Assembly (NCBI RefSeq): GCF_000342005.1 | Contig: NZ_AOHO01000048.1 | Span: forward strand, 248,001-312,000 | Direction of reading: 5' to 3' | DNA length: 64,000 bases | From: Amycolatopsis decaplanina DSM 44594 | GTDB taxonomy: Bacteria; Actinomycetota; Actinomycetes; Mycobacteriales; Pseudonocardiaceae | Shown: one piece after another, positions 16,071-25,295 of the stretch | Layout of the letters: each line of letters starts with the position of its first letter | How positions within the stretch are numbered: position 1 is the first letter of the stretch | Translations under genes and position numbers: made by a program | The notes under the pieces: generated by a model | The model's input: the letters and a program-made list of their open reading frames with translations, nothing else | Databases searched by the model: none | What the model was told of the DNA's origin: nothing

Positions 16071-17366
16071 GTGACGATGATTATGGGGGATGCGGAACTC
16101 GCCGGAGAAGGGGCCGGTACACGTCTGAGAGCCTGGGTCCGGCGCTGGGAGTTATGGTCCGGACCACGCGGCGTGCCTGCGGTTTTTCTTGTGGTGGAAG
16201 GACTTGCGGCGGCAGTCGCCGTAATCGCCTTGCTCCGATCGAACTACGAGACTACTGAATTCGTCCGATTTGGATCACTGCTCGGCCTCGCTTTCCTGCA
16301 GGCCGAGCTTTCGCGTTCGGTGGAACGGTTGCGGCGCACGCTTTGTGACCGACCGCACATCAACATGACTTCGGTGTGGACGTTCGCGGGGGTGCTCGTC
16401 CTGCCACCGGGGCTCGCGCTCGCTCTTGGACTGCTCATCTACCTGCATCTTTGGCTCCGGGTGTGGCGAGGGATGAGCCACCGCCCCGCCTACCGCGTCG
16501 TCTACTGCGCGGCGGCGATCGTGATCTCCTGCCTGGCCGCGGGAGCCATCGTCTCCGGCTGGAACGGACTGCCCGTCGGATTCGCCGGCTCCCTGAAGAT
16601 CGTCGAGGCGGCGGCAGTGTTCACCGCGGTCAACGCGTTCATCGTGGCGCTCTCGGTCTACCTGCACACCGGGGGCCGGTCGCCGCGTTCGCTGTTCGGC
16701 ACCGGCGACGACAACCTGCTGGAGGTCACGACGCTGGTGCTCGGGACCTCGACCGCGCTGGGCATCGTGCACGCGCCGGCGCTCGTCCCGTTCGTCCTGC
16801 TGCCGGTGCTGGTGCTGCACCGCAGTGTGCTGGTGCGGCAACTGGAGATCGCGGCGAACATCGACGGCAAGACCGGCGTCCTGAACGCGCACGCGTGGCA
16901 CGCGCTGAGCGAACGGGAGCTGTCGTCGGCGGCCAGGGCGAAGACCAAACTCGGGGTGCTGATGCTCGACCTCGACCACTTCAAGCAGGTCAACGACGTC
17001 TACGGGCATCTCGCGGGCGACGTCGTGCTCAAGGTCGTCGCGAAGACGATCTCCGAGCACGTACGTGACTATGACTCCGTCGGCCGCTTCGGTGGTGAGG
17101 AGTTCGTCGTGCTGCTTCCCGGCGCGACGGAGACCGAGGTGATCCCCGTGGCCGAGCGGGTCCGGCAGGCGGTGATGGCGATCGAGGTAGAGGTCGCGAC
17201 CGCTTCGGGGCCCCGAGTCGTGCGGGGGCTTTCGGTGTCGATCGGCGCCGCGGTCTACCCGTCCGGCGGGACCGTGCTGGAACGGCTGCTGCACGTCGCC
17301 GACTCCGCGCTCTACCAGGCGAAGAACAGCGGCCGGAACCGCGTCGTCGCGCTCGCCGCCGCCTGA
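16071..17366 (+). CDS. Membrane-bound GGDEF diguanylate cyclase
   Basis: 431 residues. About six TM helices fill residues 25-260, followed by a GGDEF domain. The active-site loop is RFGGEEFVVLLPG (GGEEF form, active). RDYD, five residues upstream, matches the RxxD inhibitory site, so c-di-GMP product inhibition is likely. DLDHFKQVND and the late YQAKNSGRNRV are also typical. The product would make c-di-GMP, which in filamentous actinobacteria controls development. GTG 16071 is chosen for its GAAGGGGGA SD; ATG 16050 or 16077 are alternatives. Confidence 0.85.
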   Translation: MTMIMGDAELAGEGAGTRLRAWVRRWELWSGPRGVPAVFLVVEGLAAAVAVIALLRSNYETTEFVRFGSLLGLAFLQAELSRSVERLRRTLCDRPHINMTSVWTFAGVLVLPPGLALALGLLIYLHLWLRVWRGMSHRPAYRVVYCAAAIVISCLAAGAIVSGWNGLPVGFAGSLKIVEAAAVFTAVNAFIVALSVYLHTGGRSPRSLFGTGDDNLLEVTTLVLGTSTALGIVHAPALVPFVLLPVLVLHRSVLVRQLEIAANIDGKTGVLNAHAWHALSERELSSAARAKTKLGVLMLDLDHFKQVNDVYGHLAGDVVLKVVAKTISEHVRDYDSVGRFGGEEFVVLLPGATETEVIPVAERVRQAVMAIEVEVATASGPRVVRGLSVSIGAAVYPSGGTVLERLLHVADSALYQAKNSGRNRVVALAAA

Positions 17367-17368
17367 GA

Positions 17369-17453
17369 CCCGCCGCAATTAGTCACCTACTTGCTCCGAG
17401 CGCGGCCAGGCGCCGGCAGGCGTTCAGGCAAGTAGGTGACTAATTGCGGCGGG
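17369..17453. repeat. Long perfect inverted repeat between convergent genes
   Basis: Two 26-nt arms (17369-17394 and 17428-17453) are perfect reverse complements around a 33-nt GC-rich loop. The arms contain AATTAGTCACC and so are less GC-rich than the surrounding genes. The structure starts 3 nt after the diguanylate cyclase stop and ends 3 nt before the Rhs stop on the other strand, so it can form a strong hairpin in both transcripts. It may be a bidirectional terminator or an intergenic palindromic repeat; there is no T-tract. Confidence 0.8.
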
Positions 17454-17455
17454 GG

Positions 17456-20400
17456 TCAGTCGACGTCCATCGCGTTCGGGTCCTTCTTGCCGGTGTCGAG
17501 AGGCCCGAAGCCGCCGGCTTCGAGCTTTTCCCAGTCCGCCTTGGTCGGCTTCTTGTACGTCTCTTCGTGGATCCTCGCGACTTCTTCCTCGTAGGTCTCG
17601 CGGTTCTGCCGCTTCATCTCCTCGGGCCACTCCCCGGTCCGGATGGTGTCCCGGGTCATGTGCAGTTCCTTGACGTCGTGACTGGACAGCGGCGGGGTGG
17701 TCGCGGTCGTGCCGGGCCCGGTCGAATAGGTGAGGCCCTTACCGCTGGCATGCGCGTCGTCGATCATCTTGTGATACGAGTCGTCCGCGATCTTGCCGTC
17801 GAGGGTGTTGTTGGTGTTCTTGAACCCGTCACGGAAGGCGTAGTCGAGCTGGTTGAGCTGGATCGCGGTGTTCGGGTCACCGATCTCCAGCGCGTTGCGC
17901 TCGGAGTCGCGGTAGGACTGGCTGTTCTTGAAGGCGCTCGGGTTGTTCGAACCTTCCGTCAAGTCCTGGTCGCCCTTGTTGCCGGTACCGATGTGCGACT
18001 TGTGCGCGGGTTTGGCCTCCTGATACGCCCAAGCGTGGTTTTCCAGGTCCTTCTGGTCGTGGCTCGAACCCCGTGCGCCGCCACTGCCGCGGCCGATCGC
18101 CTCGTAGGGGATCGGGTGCTCGGACTCGTGGGACGCTCCGGAGACCTTCTCCCGGCCGTCGGTCTTGAGGTCGTTGTCGTACTTCGCCGTGAGCCGATTC
18201 TGCTCACGGGTCTTCGCGCCGTGCGTGCCGTCGAGGTAGCTCTGCGGGGGGCGCCGCGGCTTCTTCGGTCCCGGCGCCGGCTTCGGCTTGGTGACCCGGT
18301 TTCCCGACGATTTCGTCTTGCCGCCGCCCGTCCTGCCCGCCCCCTTGGAGCAGGTGCCCTTCTTCGGTTTCGTCGGCGCCAGCCCCAGCGGGTCGATCAT
18401 GTCCGTCGGGTTGCCGACGTAGGCCAGCGAGTCCGAGGCGGGTTCGAGGCCGAGCGGGTCGTGCGAGAGGTACCGCCCGGTGTCCGGGTCGTAATAGCGC
18501 TTGAAGTTGTAGTGCAACCCGGTTTCCGGGTCGTGGTACTGGCCGGGGAAACGCAACGGCGTGTACGCCTGCCCCGGCGGCGAGAGCACCTTGCCCCACA
18601 ACGAGGTGTGCAGATGCCAGGCGACGTTGCCCGACTCGTCGAGCAGTTCGCTCGGCGAGCCGACGAGGTCGGTGACGACGGCGAGGAAGCGGGCCTCGTG
18701 ACCCTGGGTCCGTTCGATCTGCGTGACCGGCCGTTCCGTGCCCGGCTCCAGATCCCAGACGACGGCGGTGCCGCCGCGGATCTCCTCGGCGAGGTTCGAG
18801 CCGTCCCAGGTGAAGTCGATCTGTTCGAGGATCCGGCCCTGGGCGTCGAGGTGCTGCTTGGCGATCCGCCGTCCGAGCGCGTCGTAGTGATAGAGCCACC
18901 GCTCGCCGTCAGGGGTGACGACGCCGGTCAGCCGGTCGTCGGAGTTCCACTGGTAGGTCCAGTCCCCGCCGAGTTTGCGGCGGGCGATCGTGCGGCCTTC
19001 GGTGTCGTGCAGGTACGACGTCGAACCGGCGCCGGTCATCAGGGTGCCCTGGTAGTGCCGCGGTCCGACGGCCGGATCCGAGCCCGGCCAGCCCGCCTGC
19101 GTGATCGCGCCCGCGAGGTTGTAGCCGTAGCTCTCCCGCCAGCCCTGACCCTGGATGTCGACGACGCGGCCCGCGCGATCGACCCGCAGTGAACGCGGTC
19201 CGGACAGCAGGTCCGAAATCGACGAGACCAGCCCGTCCCGCAGGTACCCGTACTCACGGTGCTGGACTACACCCCGGCCGCTGGAAACGGTCTGGGAGGT
19301 CAGCCTGTCGGCGGCGTCCCAGCCCTGGCGCAGCTCGATCGGCGTGCCGTCCAGCCGTCGCAGCACTTCACGGCCGGAGGGGTCGTACTCGAAGCGCAAG
19401 GTACGCCCGGCCGTTCGCAGCGAGACAGGGCGGCTCGCGGCGTCGTAGGCGAAGAACGACTCGGCGCCGGACGGGGTGCGACGGGCGACACGACGGCCGA
19501 TGGCGTCGTATTCCGAGCGGACGGCCCGGCCGTTGAGCGATTCCGCGACGATCCGGCCCAGCGCGTCGTAGGCGATGGTGACTTCGGAATGCGCGTTGCG
19601 CGCCGAGATCATCCGGTCGGCCCCGTCGTAGGTGAACGTGGCGACGTCGTCGCCCGCGCGGCGGCCGACGACCCGGCCGAGCGCGTCGCGTTCGATGGTG
19701 ACCGTCTGGCCGAGACCGTTGGTGCGCGACACCAGCTGCCCGGCGGCGTCGTAGCCGTAGCGGGTGGTGCGGCCGTTGAAGTCGGTCTCGCTGACCAGGT
19801 TCCCGGCCGGATCGTGGTCGTAGCGCCAGGAAAGACCGTGTTCGTTGGTGACCGACGTCAGCCGCAGCTCGGTGTCGTACACATAGGACAGTCGATCGCC
19901 GTCCGGGCCGATTTCGGCGGTGGGCAGGTCGAACTGGGAGTACTCGGTGCGCACCGCGAGCCCGCGGGCGTCCACGGCTTCGTCGGTGTAGCCCGCCGTG
20001 GTGCGATTCCAGCGCCAAACGGAGCCGTCGGGGTCGATCTGCTCGGCGATCTCGCCGAAGCCGTCCCACTTCGTCCGGGTGACCCCGCCGAGCGGGTCGG
20101 TGACCGAGGTGGTCTGCCCGAACTCGTCGTAGGTGTACCGCGTGGTCCCGCCGAGCGGGTCGGTGACGGCGACCGGAAGGCCCGCCGCGTTGGACTCGAT
20201 CCGGGTGACCCCGCCGAGCGCGTCGGTCACGACCGCGACATTGCCCGCGTCGTCGTAACCGTAGGTCGTGGTGGCGCCGGTCGGATCCGTGGCACGGACG
20301 AGCTTCCCGCGCTCGTCGTACTCGCGGCGCCAGATCGCGCCGTCCGGTCCGGTCATGCTGGTCCAGCGGTCCGGCGAGGAGTATTCCGCGAGCGCGCGGC

Positions 20401-22417
20401 CGCCGTCCGGCTGGATGACGGTGACGACGTTCCCGTCGTCGTCCGTTTCCCACCGCGTCGTGCGGCCCAAGGCGTCGGTGCGGCTGAGCAGTTTGCCGAA
20501 GCGGTCGATCTCGTACCGGGTGGTGTTGCCCAGCGGATCGGTCTCCGCGACGATCCGGTGCAGTTCGTCGAGCTGGTAGCGGGTGACGTGGCCGAGCGAG
20601 TTCGTGACCGAGGTGACCAGGTTTTCCCGGTCGTACTCGATGTCGACGTCGAGGAAACCGCCGGTGCCCTGCGCCCGCACGACGCGGCCTTCGGAGTCGA
20701 AGCCGTATCCGTACCAGCGCCCGTTGACGTCCTCCCAGCGCACGATCCGGCCCTCGGCGTCATAGGTGAACCGCAGGGGCTGACCGGCGGCGTCGACGAT
20801 CTCGACCAGGCGGCGCCGCTCGTCGTACCGGTAGCTCTGAAGCGCGGCTTCCGCGCCGGGCAGCCGAAGGGCGGTGACGAGTCCGTCCTTCGACTCGATG
20901 AGCAGACGGTAGCCCGCGGAGTGTTCCAATTCGCGGGGGACGCCGTTGTCGTCGTAGTGCACGAAGATCCGGTGACCGTCGCCCTCCGCGATCGCGCGCA
21001 GCGGAAGGGTGTCCCCTGGGCCGGAGAAGAACAGCATCCCGTCCGGAGTGGACACGACGTATCCATCGTCTACTTTGGACAGGGGGAGCCGTTGCCCGAA
21101 GTCCGGGAGTACGGGACGACCGGAAAGCGGGACCGGGTAGGACAGCAGCGTCCCGTCGGCGAGCGCGAGGTGCAGCCCGTCGTCCTCGATCTCGATTCGC
21201 TGGTCCAAAGTGGACGCCCACGACGAGCCGAAGAACCGGCCCAGCCGGTACGACGAGAGGTGCGTCCGCGAAACGGTCAGCGGCAGGACGCCGGCGAACA
21301 CGACGTCGTCCTGCGTCAGCATCATCGAGCCGGTCGCGACGTCGATCGGGTCACCGCAGCCACCGCGGTCCTTGGGCGGGACGCGGTCCCCCGGGGTGGT
21401 TTCGTTGTCCTTGATCCGGTTGTTCGTCTCCGGTTTGGGGGCGCCGCGGTCCCTGGGCGGAGGCGGTGGCGGTGAGCCGGACGGCGTGGTCGGCCCGTCC
21501 GGGGTCTCGTTCTTCGGCGGAGGTGGCGGATCGGACTTCACCGGCGGCGGATCGTTCTTGGCAGGCGGCGCGCCGGACGGTGTGGTCTCCCCGCCGTCGG
21601 GGCTGCTCTTGGGTGTCGTGCCCTCGTCCAGCTTGTTCGGCTTCGGGGCGGGCGCGCCCTTGCCCGGCTGAAGCTTCTTCAGCGCCTTCGCCGCGCTGTC
21701 GAACAGGTCGTCCGCCCGCTTCAGCAGCGGCATCAGGGCCTGGAGCGCCTTGACGGTCTTCTTCGTCAGGTTCGCGATCTTGCTCGCGGTCTTCGCCACG
21801 GCGTTGACCACCTGCGGGACCACCCAGGTCAGCCCGATGCCGAGGGTGAACAGCACCTGCAGCGCCCAGCTGATCAGGTGCCCGATCAGTTCGGCGATGA
21901 TGTCGCGCACCAGCGCGCGGACGGCGGCGACGACCTCGCCCGCCGTCTTCACGCCGCTGGAGGCGCCTTCGCAGCCCGCCTTCGCCGACTCCAGCAGCGT
22001 GACCGTGTCCTTGGCCTGGGCACGGTAGGCGTCGGCCGAGACCCCGGTCCAGCTCTGCAGATCGGCGGACACCATCCCGGCCAGATCCGCGCCGACCTCA
22101 CCGAGTTCGGTCGCGATGTTCTTCCAGGTCTCGGAGTTCGCGTTGATCTCGTCGGCGTTGCCGGTGAGCGCGTCGAGCGCCTCCTTGAGCGGGCCGACGT
22201 GTTCCATCAGCCAGCCGACGCCGTTCGCGAGGATCGCGCCGAAGGGGTCCATCGCCATCGACAGCGCGTCGAGCGCGGTCCCGACCGCGCCCAGCGCCAC
22301 CGAGGCCCAGTCGCCGCTTTCGATGGCCGATTTCAGATCGAACGCCGACTCCAGCAGTGATGAGCCGGTGTACGCCTTCGTCGAGTCCTTTACCTCGGCG
22401 ACCAGCGGATTACCCAC
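17456..22417 (-). CDS. WXG-Rhs polymorphic toxin with putative C-terminal nuclease-like domain
   Basis: 1,653 residues. Residues 1-230 are a helical ESX-type trafficking region (DLQSWTGVSADAYRAQAK resembles a WXG turn) with a hydrophobic stretch near 180-210. A Pro/Lys linker follows (about 245-335), then DUF6531 (CGDPIDVATGSMMLTQDDV). About 20 YD/RHS repeats form the shell, ending in the core HYNFKRYYDPDTGRYLSHDP. After this lies a 305-residue variable tail with SGASHESEHPIPYEA and later SERNALEIGDPNTAIQLNQ; its His/Glu cluster suggests a metal-dependent toxin, unidentified. It is last in the ESX operon. No immunity gene follows. GTG start behind AGAAAGG. Confidence 0.85.
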   Translation of the reverse strand: MGNPLVAEVKDSTKAYTGSSLLESAFDLKSAIESGDWASVALGAVGTALDALSMAMDPFGAILANGVGWLMEHVGPLKEALDALTGNADEINANSETWKNIATELGEVGADLAGMVSADLQSWTGVSADAYRAQAKDTVTLLESAKAGCEGASSGVKTAGEVVAAVRALVRDIIAELIGHLISWALQVLFTLGIGLTWVVPQVVNAVAKTASKIANLTKKTVKALQALMPLLKRADDLFDSAAKALKKLQPGKGAPAPKPNKLDEGTTPKSSPDGGETTPSGAPPAKNDPPPVKSDPPPPPKNETPDGPTTPSGSPPPPPPRDRGAPKPETNNRIKDNETTPGDRVPPKDRGGCGDPIDVATGSMMLTQDDVVFAGVLPLTVSRTHLSSYRLGRFFGSSWASTLDQRIEIEDDGLHLALADGTLLSYPVPLSGRPVLPDFGQRLPLSKVDDGYVVSTPDGMLFFSGPGDTLPLRAIAEGDGHRIFVHYDDNGVPRELEHSAGYRLLIESKDGLVTALRLPGAEAALQSYRYDERRRLVEIVDAAGQPLRFTYDAEGRIVRWEDVNGRWYGYGFDSEGRVVRAQGTGGFLDVDIEYDRENLVTSVTNSLGHVTRYQLDELHRIVAETDPLGNTTRYEIDRFGKLLSRTDALGRTTRWETDDDGNVVTVIQPDGGRALAEYSSPDRWTSMTGPDGAIWRREYDERGKLVRATDPTGATTTYGYDDAGNVAVVTDALGGVTRIESNAAGLPVAVTDPLGGTTRYTYDEFGQTTSVTDPLGGVTRTKWDGFGEIAEQIDPDGSVWRWNRTTAGYTDEAVDARGLAVRTEYSQFDLPTAEIGPDGDRLSYVYDTELRLTSVTNEHGLSWRYDHDPAGNLVSETDFNGRTTRYGYDAAGQLVSRTNGLGQTVTIERDALGRVVGRRAGDDVATFTYDGADRMISARNAHSEVTIAYDALGRIVAESLNGRAVRSEYDAIGRRVARRTPSGAESFFAYDAASRPVSLRTAGRTLRFEYDPSGREVLRRLDGTPIELRQGWDAADRLTSQTVSSGRGVVQHREYGYLRDGLVSSISDLLSGPRSLRVDRAGRVVDIQGQGWRESYGYNLAGAITQAGWPGSDPAVGPRHYQGTLMTGAGSTSYLHDTEGRTIARRKLGGDWTYQWNSDDRLTGVVTPDGERWLYHYDALGRRIAKQHLDAQGRILEQIDFTWDGSNLAEEIRGGTAVVWDLEPGTERPVTQIERTQGHEARFLAVVTDLVGSPSELLDESGNVAWHLHTSLWGKVLSPPGQAYTPLRFPGQYHDPETGLHYNFKRYYDPDTGRYLSHDPLGLEPASDSLAYVGNPTDMIDPLGLAPTKPKKGTCSKGAGRTGGGKTKSSGNRVTKPKPAPGPKKPRRPPQSYLDGTHGAKTREQNRLTAKYDNDLKTDGREKVSGASHESEHPIPYEAIGRGSGGARGSSHDQKDLENHAWAYQEAKPAHKSHIGTGNKGDQDLTEGSNNPSAFKNSQSYRDSERNALEIGDPNTAIQLNQLDYAFRDGFKNTNNTLDGKIADDSYHKMIDDAHASGKGLTYSTGPGTTATTPPLSSHDVKELHMTRDTIRTGEWPEEMKRQNRETYEEEVARIHEETYKKPTKADWEKLEAGGFGPLDTGKKDPNAMDVD

Positions 22418-22451
22418 GACGACCTTTCTCGTGATTCAGGGAACGAGCACC

Positions 22452-22976
22452 TCACCAGGGTGAGTTGTCCTCGTCGTCCGGTGCTTCGTGGCGCTTCTCG
22501 CGAGGCGCCTGCGGCGGAGGCGGTGCGTCGGCGGACGACGCGGGGGGAGCGGATGGTGGAGACGGAGGCTCTTCCTCTTCGATCTCGGGGAAGCGGCTGC
22601 GCAGGGTGCCGATCATCAGCGCCCTGGTCTCCTGGTCCTCGTCGCCGAGCGATTCCTGCATGACCTCGGCGACCTGGCCCGCGATCCCGGCCTGCGCCTG
22701 GTGCATGGTCTGCAGGATCTGCCGCGACAGTTCCTCCAGCGGATACGTCCTGGCCTTGTTCCCGAACTCGATGTCCGTCACGCCGCCGTCCGCCCCGACG
22801 GTGACCTTCACGGCGCCGTCGGAGCTGGACGCGGTCAGCCGCAGCTGCTCCGTCCGCTCCTGGGCGGCCGCGTAGCGCTGGGCCTTTTCCTCCAGCCCCG
22901 CGGCCCATCGGTCCATTTTGCGCTGGGCCTCCTCGGGGTCCAGCATGAGCTCGCCGAGCTCGTTCCCGCCGGTCAC
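22452..22976 (-). CDS. YbaB/EbfC-family protein in ESX-Rhs operon
   Basis: 174 residues. Residues 10-115 have the YbaB/EbfC pattern: an N-terminal coiled helix (DRWAAGLEEKAQRYAAAQERTE), a small beta core (GAVKVTVGADGGVTDIEF), then YPLEELSRQILQTMHQAQA. Classic YbaB proteins are dimeric nucleoid-associated DNA binders. Family members inside actinobacterial ESX operons probably act as accessory or chaperone proteins for the large substrate instead. The C terminus is acidic and Pro-rich. GTG start with GGAGGAAAG SD, overlapping the stop of the preceding gene. Confidence 0.75.
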   Translation of the reverse strand: MTGGNELGELMLDPEEAQRKMDRWAAGLEEKAQRYAAAQERTEQLRLTASSSDGAVKVTVGADGGVTDIEFGNKARTYPLEELSRQILQTMHQAQAGIAGQVAEVMQESLGDEDQETRALMIGTLRSRFPEIEEEEPPSPPSAPPASSADAPPPPQAPREKRHEAPDDEDNSPW

Positions 22977-23302
22977 TTCTTTCCTCCGATGTCCAAGGCC
23001 TTGAAGTCCGCCTCGAACGGTTCCGCGTTGGTCTTGTCACCGTCTACATAGGACTTGGCCGCGGTGCGGACGTTGTCCGCCGTCGACTGGATGCCTTCCG
23101 CGGCCGCCTTGATCGTCTCCGCCGCGCGTTCGCCCGCCGGGTTGACGATCGGGGGCAGGAACGCGCACAGCAGGCCGTACGCGTCCGGCGACATCGCCGA
23201 ACCGGTCGCACCGTGCGCGGTGTTCAGCCGGTCCACGAGCCCTTCGAGATGACTCGCGTGCGCGGTCAGGTCGTCCGGATCGACCTCGAACGAAGCCGTC
23301 AC
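22973..23302 (-). CDS. ESX/EspC-like small secreted-type protein
   Basis: 109 residues, almost entirely two long helices (FEVDPDDLTAHASHLEGLVDRL, then GERAAETIKAAAEGIQSTADNVRTAAKSY). This is the size and layout of EspC/WXG100-type proteins that form helical hairpin dimers for type VII export. A clear W-x-G is absent; Pro-Asp in the turn (MSPDAYGLL) is more EspC-like. GTG start overlaps the PPE-like gene stop, and its own stop overlaps the YbaB start, so it is tightly coupled to both. Confidence 0.7.
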   Translation of the reverse strand: MTASFEVDPDDLTAHASHLEGLVDRLNTAHGATGSAMSPDAYGLLCAFLPPIVNPAGERAAETIKAAAEGIQSTADNVRTAAKSYVDGDKTNAEPFEADFKALDIGGKK

Positions 23303-25284
23303 TTCCAGTCCTTGTTCTTCCAGTCACCGATCACCGGCGGCGCCACGACCTCGTCGGCGGCGAAGAAGGACGGGTCGTCGGATTCGACGTAGTCGGCGAC
23401 CTTGTGCTCCTTGTCCTCCTGGCCCTGACCCTTGCCGGCACCGGGCGCCATGCCGCCCATCGGGCCCATGCCGCCGGGGGTACCCGGCTTGCCACCGGAA
23501 CCGGCCGCGCGGGCCGCGGCCGCCTCGGCGTCCATCGCACCCGCGCCGACGGCGCCGCCCATGCCGAGCGAGCCCGTCGCCCGTCCGGCGCCGCCGAGAC
23601 CACCGGCACCCGCGCCACCCGCGCCGGTACCGCCGCCACCGAAACCACCGGTGCCGCCGGTACCACCACCGCCCGGGATGTTCGGCATGCCCAGCTTGGG
23701 CGGGTTGTACGGCGTGCCCTTGTACGAGTTGCCGTCCGGGAACGAGGGGCCGCCGAGCCGCTCGCCGATGCCACCGGGACGCGGCATCGGCGGGGTGTTC
23801 GGCATGACCGGCCTCGGCCCGCCGGTGGGCCCGTTCGGGATGTTGATGTTCGGCGGGATGTTCGGCGGCGTGTACGGAAGACCGCCACCGGGGCGGGGGC
23901 CGCCGCTCTCCGGGATGGGGATGTTCGGCGGGGTGAACGACGGCGGCGAAACGGACGGCGGTGTGTAGCCCGTGGTGCGCGTGCTGTCGTCGATCTTGGG
24001 CATGTTCGGGAGATTGGGGCCCGACGACGCCGCGGGCTTGTAGGTCTCGCCGCCGGTCGGCCCGTTCGGGATGTTGATGTTGGGCATGGTGGGGCTGGAA
24101 CCGGGGCCGCCACCACCGGGGACGCCGCCGGGACCACCGCCACCGGGGAAGCCGCCGGGACCTCCACCAGGACCGCCGCCCGGTCCGCCGTTCGGCGAGT
24201 TGAACGGCGACACACCGCCGGGACCACCGGTCCCGCCCTGCGGGGTCCCGTCCATCGAAGCGACGAGGCCGTCCGGGCGCGTACGGTCCGAGCCCACGTT
24301 GAACGGGCTGGGCTGCTGCGTGCCGTCGGCGCCTTCGGGCGCCATCCGGTCGCGAAGCGCGGCGGGCGAACCCGCGCCACCGCCGGCGGGGGTGCCCTGC
24401 AACTGCCTGGTCGCCTGCGCCGTCGGCAGCTTCGGCGGGGCGGGGAACGCCGGGGTGGCGATCGCCGAACCGACCGTGGTGTCGAATTCGGTCATCACCT
24501 TCGCGGCCTGATCCCGCGCGTCCTGCTGCTTCTTGAAGGTGGCGAGGTCCTTGCCGAGCTGCGCCATGTACTGGTGCGGGTCGGTGATCGTCTGCAGGTT
24601 GGCGTTGGCCTCCTGCACGCTGAACGCCACCGGCGGGTTCGCCGCCATCTGCTTCTGCGTCTCGTTGAGCGTCTGCGAGTGGATCTGCTGTTGCCGCCCG
24701 GCCAGTGTCGCGCCGTTCGCGGTCGAGCCGAGCCATTTGCCGACACCGGCGAGGTGCTCGCGGGCCGCGTCGCCGCCCTCGCCCTCCCAGTTGGCCGTGC
24801 TCGCGTTGATCGCCTTCGCCAGGTTGCGCTGATGCGCGGCCAGGTCGTTGCCCGCCCGGACCCACTCTTCGGAGGTCTCGGCCACCGCGGCCGGATCCGC
24901 GTTGTCCGCGATCGCGGACTGCATCTGCTCGTGGGTGGCGTTGGCCCAGACCGTGGACGGCGGGTTGCCGGGTTTACGGATCTCCAGGTCTTTCTCGAGA
25001 CCCTCGCGCGCCTTCTCCAGCTGCCCCTCGTACATCTTCTGAGTGAACTTGTCCTTGAAGCCGTTGAGCGCCGTGTCACCCCAGCCGAGGAGGTTGAAGA
25101 TGAGGTCGGTCCCGGCCGAGGCCCCGGCCCGGATCTCGTCACCGGACGCGGCCTTGTCGGCCAGCGGCCCGACGTAGTACTGGGACGACGAGTCGGCCGT
25201 GGGGTCGTAGAACGGGTCGAGCTTGTTGTAGTCGGGCGAGTTCGGGTCGGAGACCTTCGCCGTCTTCTCCGCGGATTCGGTCAC
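23299..25284 (-). CDS. PPE-like ESX protein with long Gly/Pro-rich tail
   Basis: 661 residues. The first about 290 are helical and PPE/WXG-like (NLAKAINASTANWEGEGGDAAREHL has the W-x-G turn). From about 300 to 620 the chain is dominated by Gly, Pro, Asn and Thr with recurring NIPNGPTGG and GGPGG units. The last 40 residues contain EHKVADYVESDDPSF and VVAPPVIGDWKNKDWK, closely matching the end of the second PPE-like protein at 42.7 kb. It is probably exported or surface-displayed. GTG start with AAGGAGAG SD. Strong codon bias in the Gly/Pro tail creates long antisense shadow frames. Confidence 0.8.
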   Translation of the reverse strand: MTESAEKTAKVSDPNSPDYNKLDPFYDPTADSSSQYYVGPLADKAASGDEIRAGASAGTDLIFNLLGWGDTALNGFKDKFTQKMYEGQLEKAREGLEKDLEIRKPGNPPSTVWANATHEQMQSAIADNADPAAVAETSEEWVRAGNDLAAHQRNLAKAINASTANWEGEGGDAAREHLAGVGKWLGSTANGATLAGRQQQIHSQTLNETQKQMAANPPVAFSVQEANANLQTITDPHQYMAQLGKDLATFKKQQDARDQAAKVMTEFDTTVGSAIATPAFPAPPKLPTAQATRQLQGTPAGGGAGSPAALRDRMAPEGADGTQQPSPFNVGSDRTRPDGLVASMDGTPQGGTGGPGGVSPFNSPNGGPGGGPGGGPGGFPGGGGPGGVPGGGGPGSSPTMPNINIPNGPTGGETYKPAASSGPNLPNMPKIDDSTRTTGYTPPSVSPPSFTPPNIPIPESGGPRPGGGLPYTPPNIPPNINIPNGPTGGPRPVMPNTPPMPRPGGIGERLGGPSFPDGNSYKGTPYNPPKLGMPNIPGGGGTGGTGGFGGGGTGAGGAGAGGLGGAGRATGSLGMGGAVGAGAMDAEAAAARAAGSGGKPGTPGGMGPMGGMAPGAGKGQGQEDKEHKVADYVESDDPSFFAADEVVAPPVIGDWKNKDWK

Positions 25285-25295
25285 GGGTCTCTCCT

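Noticed and set aside
17950..18250. HESEH in the Rhs tail as a zincin metalloprotease HExxH
   Set aside because: A Pro directly follows the last His and there is no sign of the long helix or third ligand; a nuclease-like metal site is at least as likely, so no protease was called.
17444..21475. Two long plus-strand frames of 582 and 738 codons opposite the Rhs gene
   Set aside because: They mirror the YD-repeat gene; Val/Arg/Gly/Asp-rich composition is what the complement of a high-GC3 gene gives. No SD or known domain.
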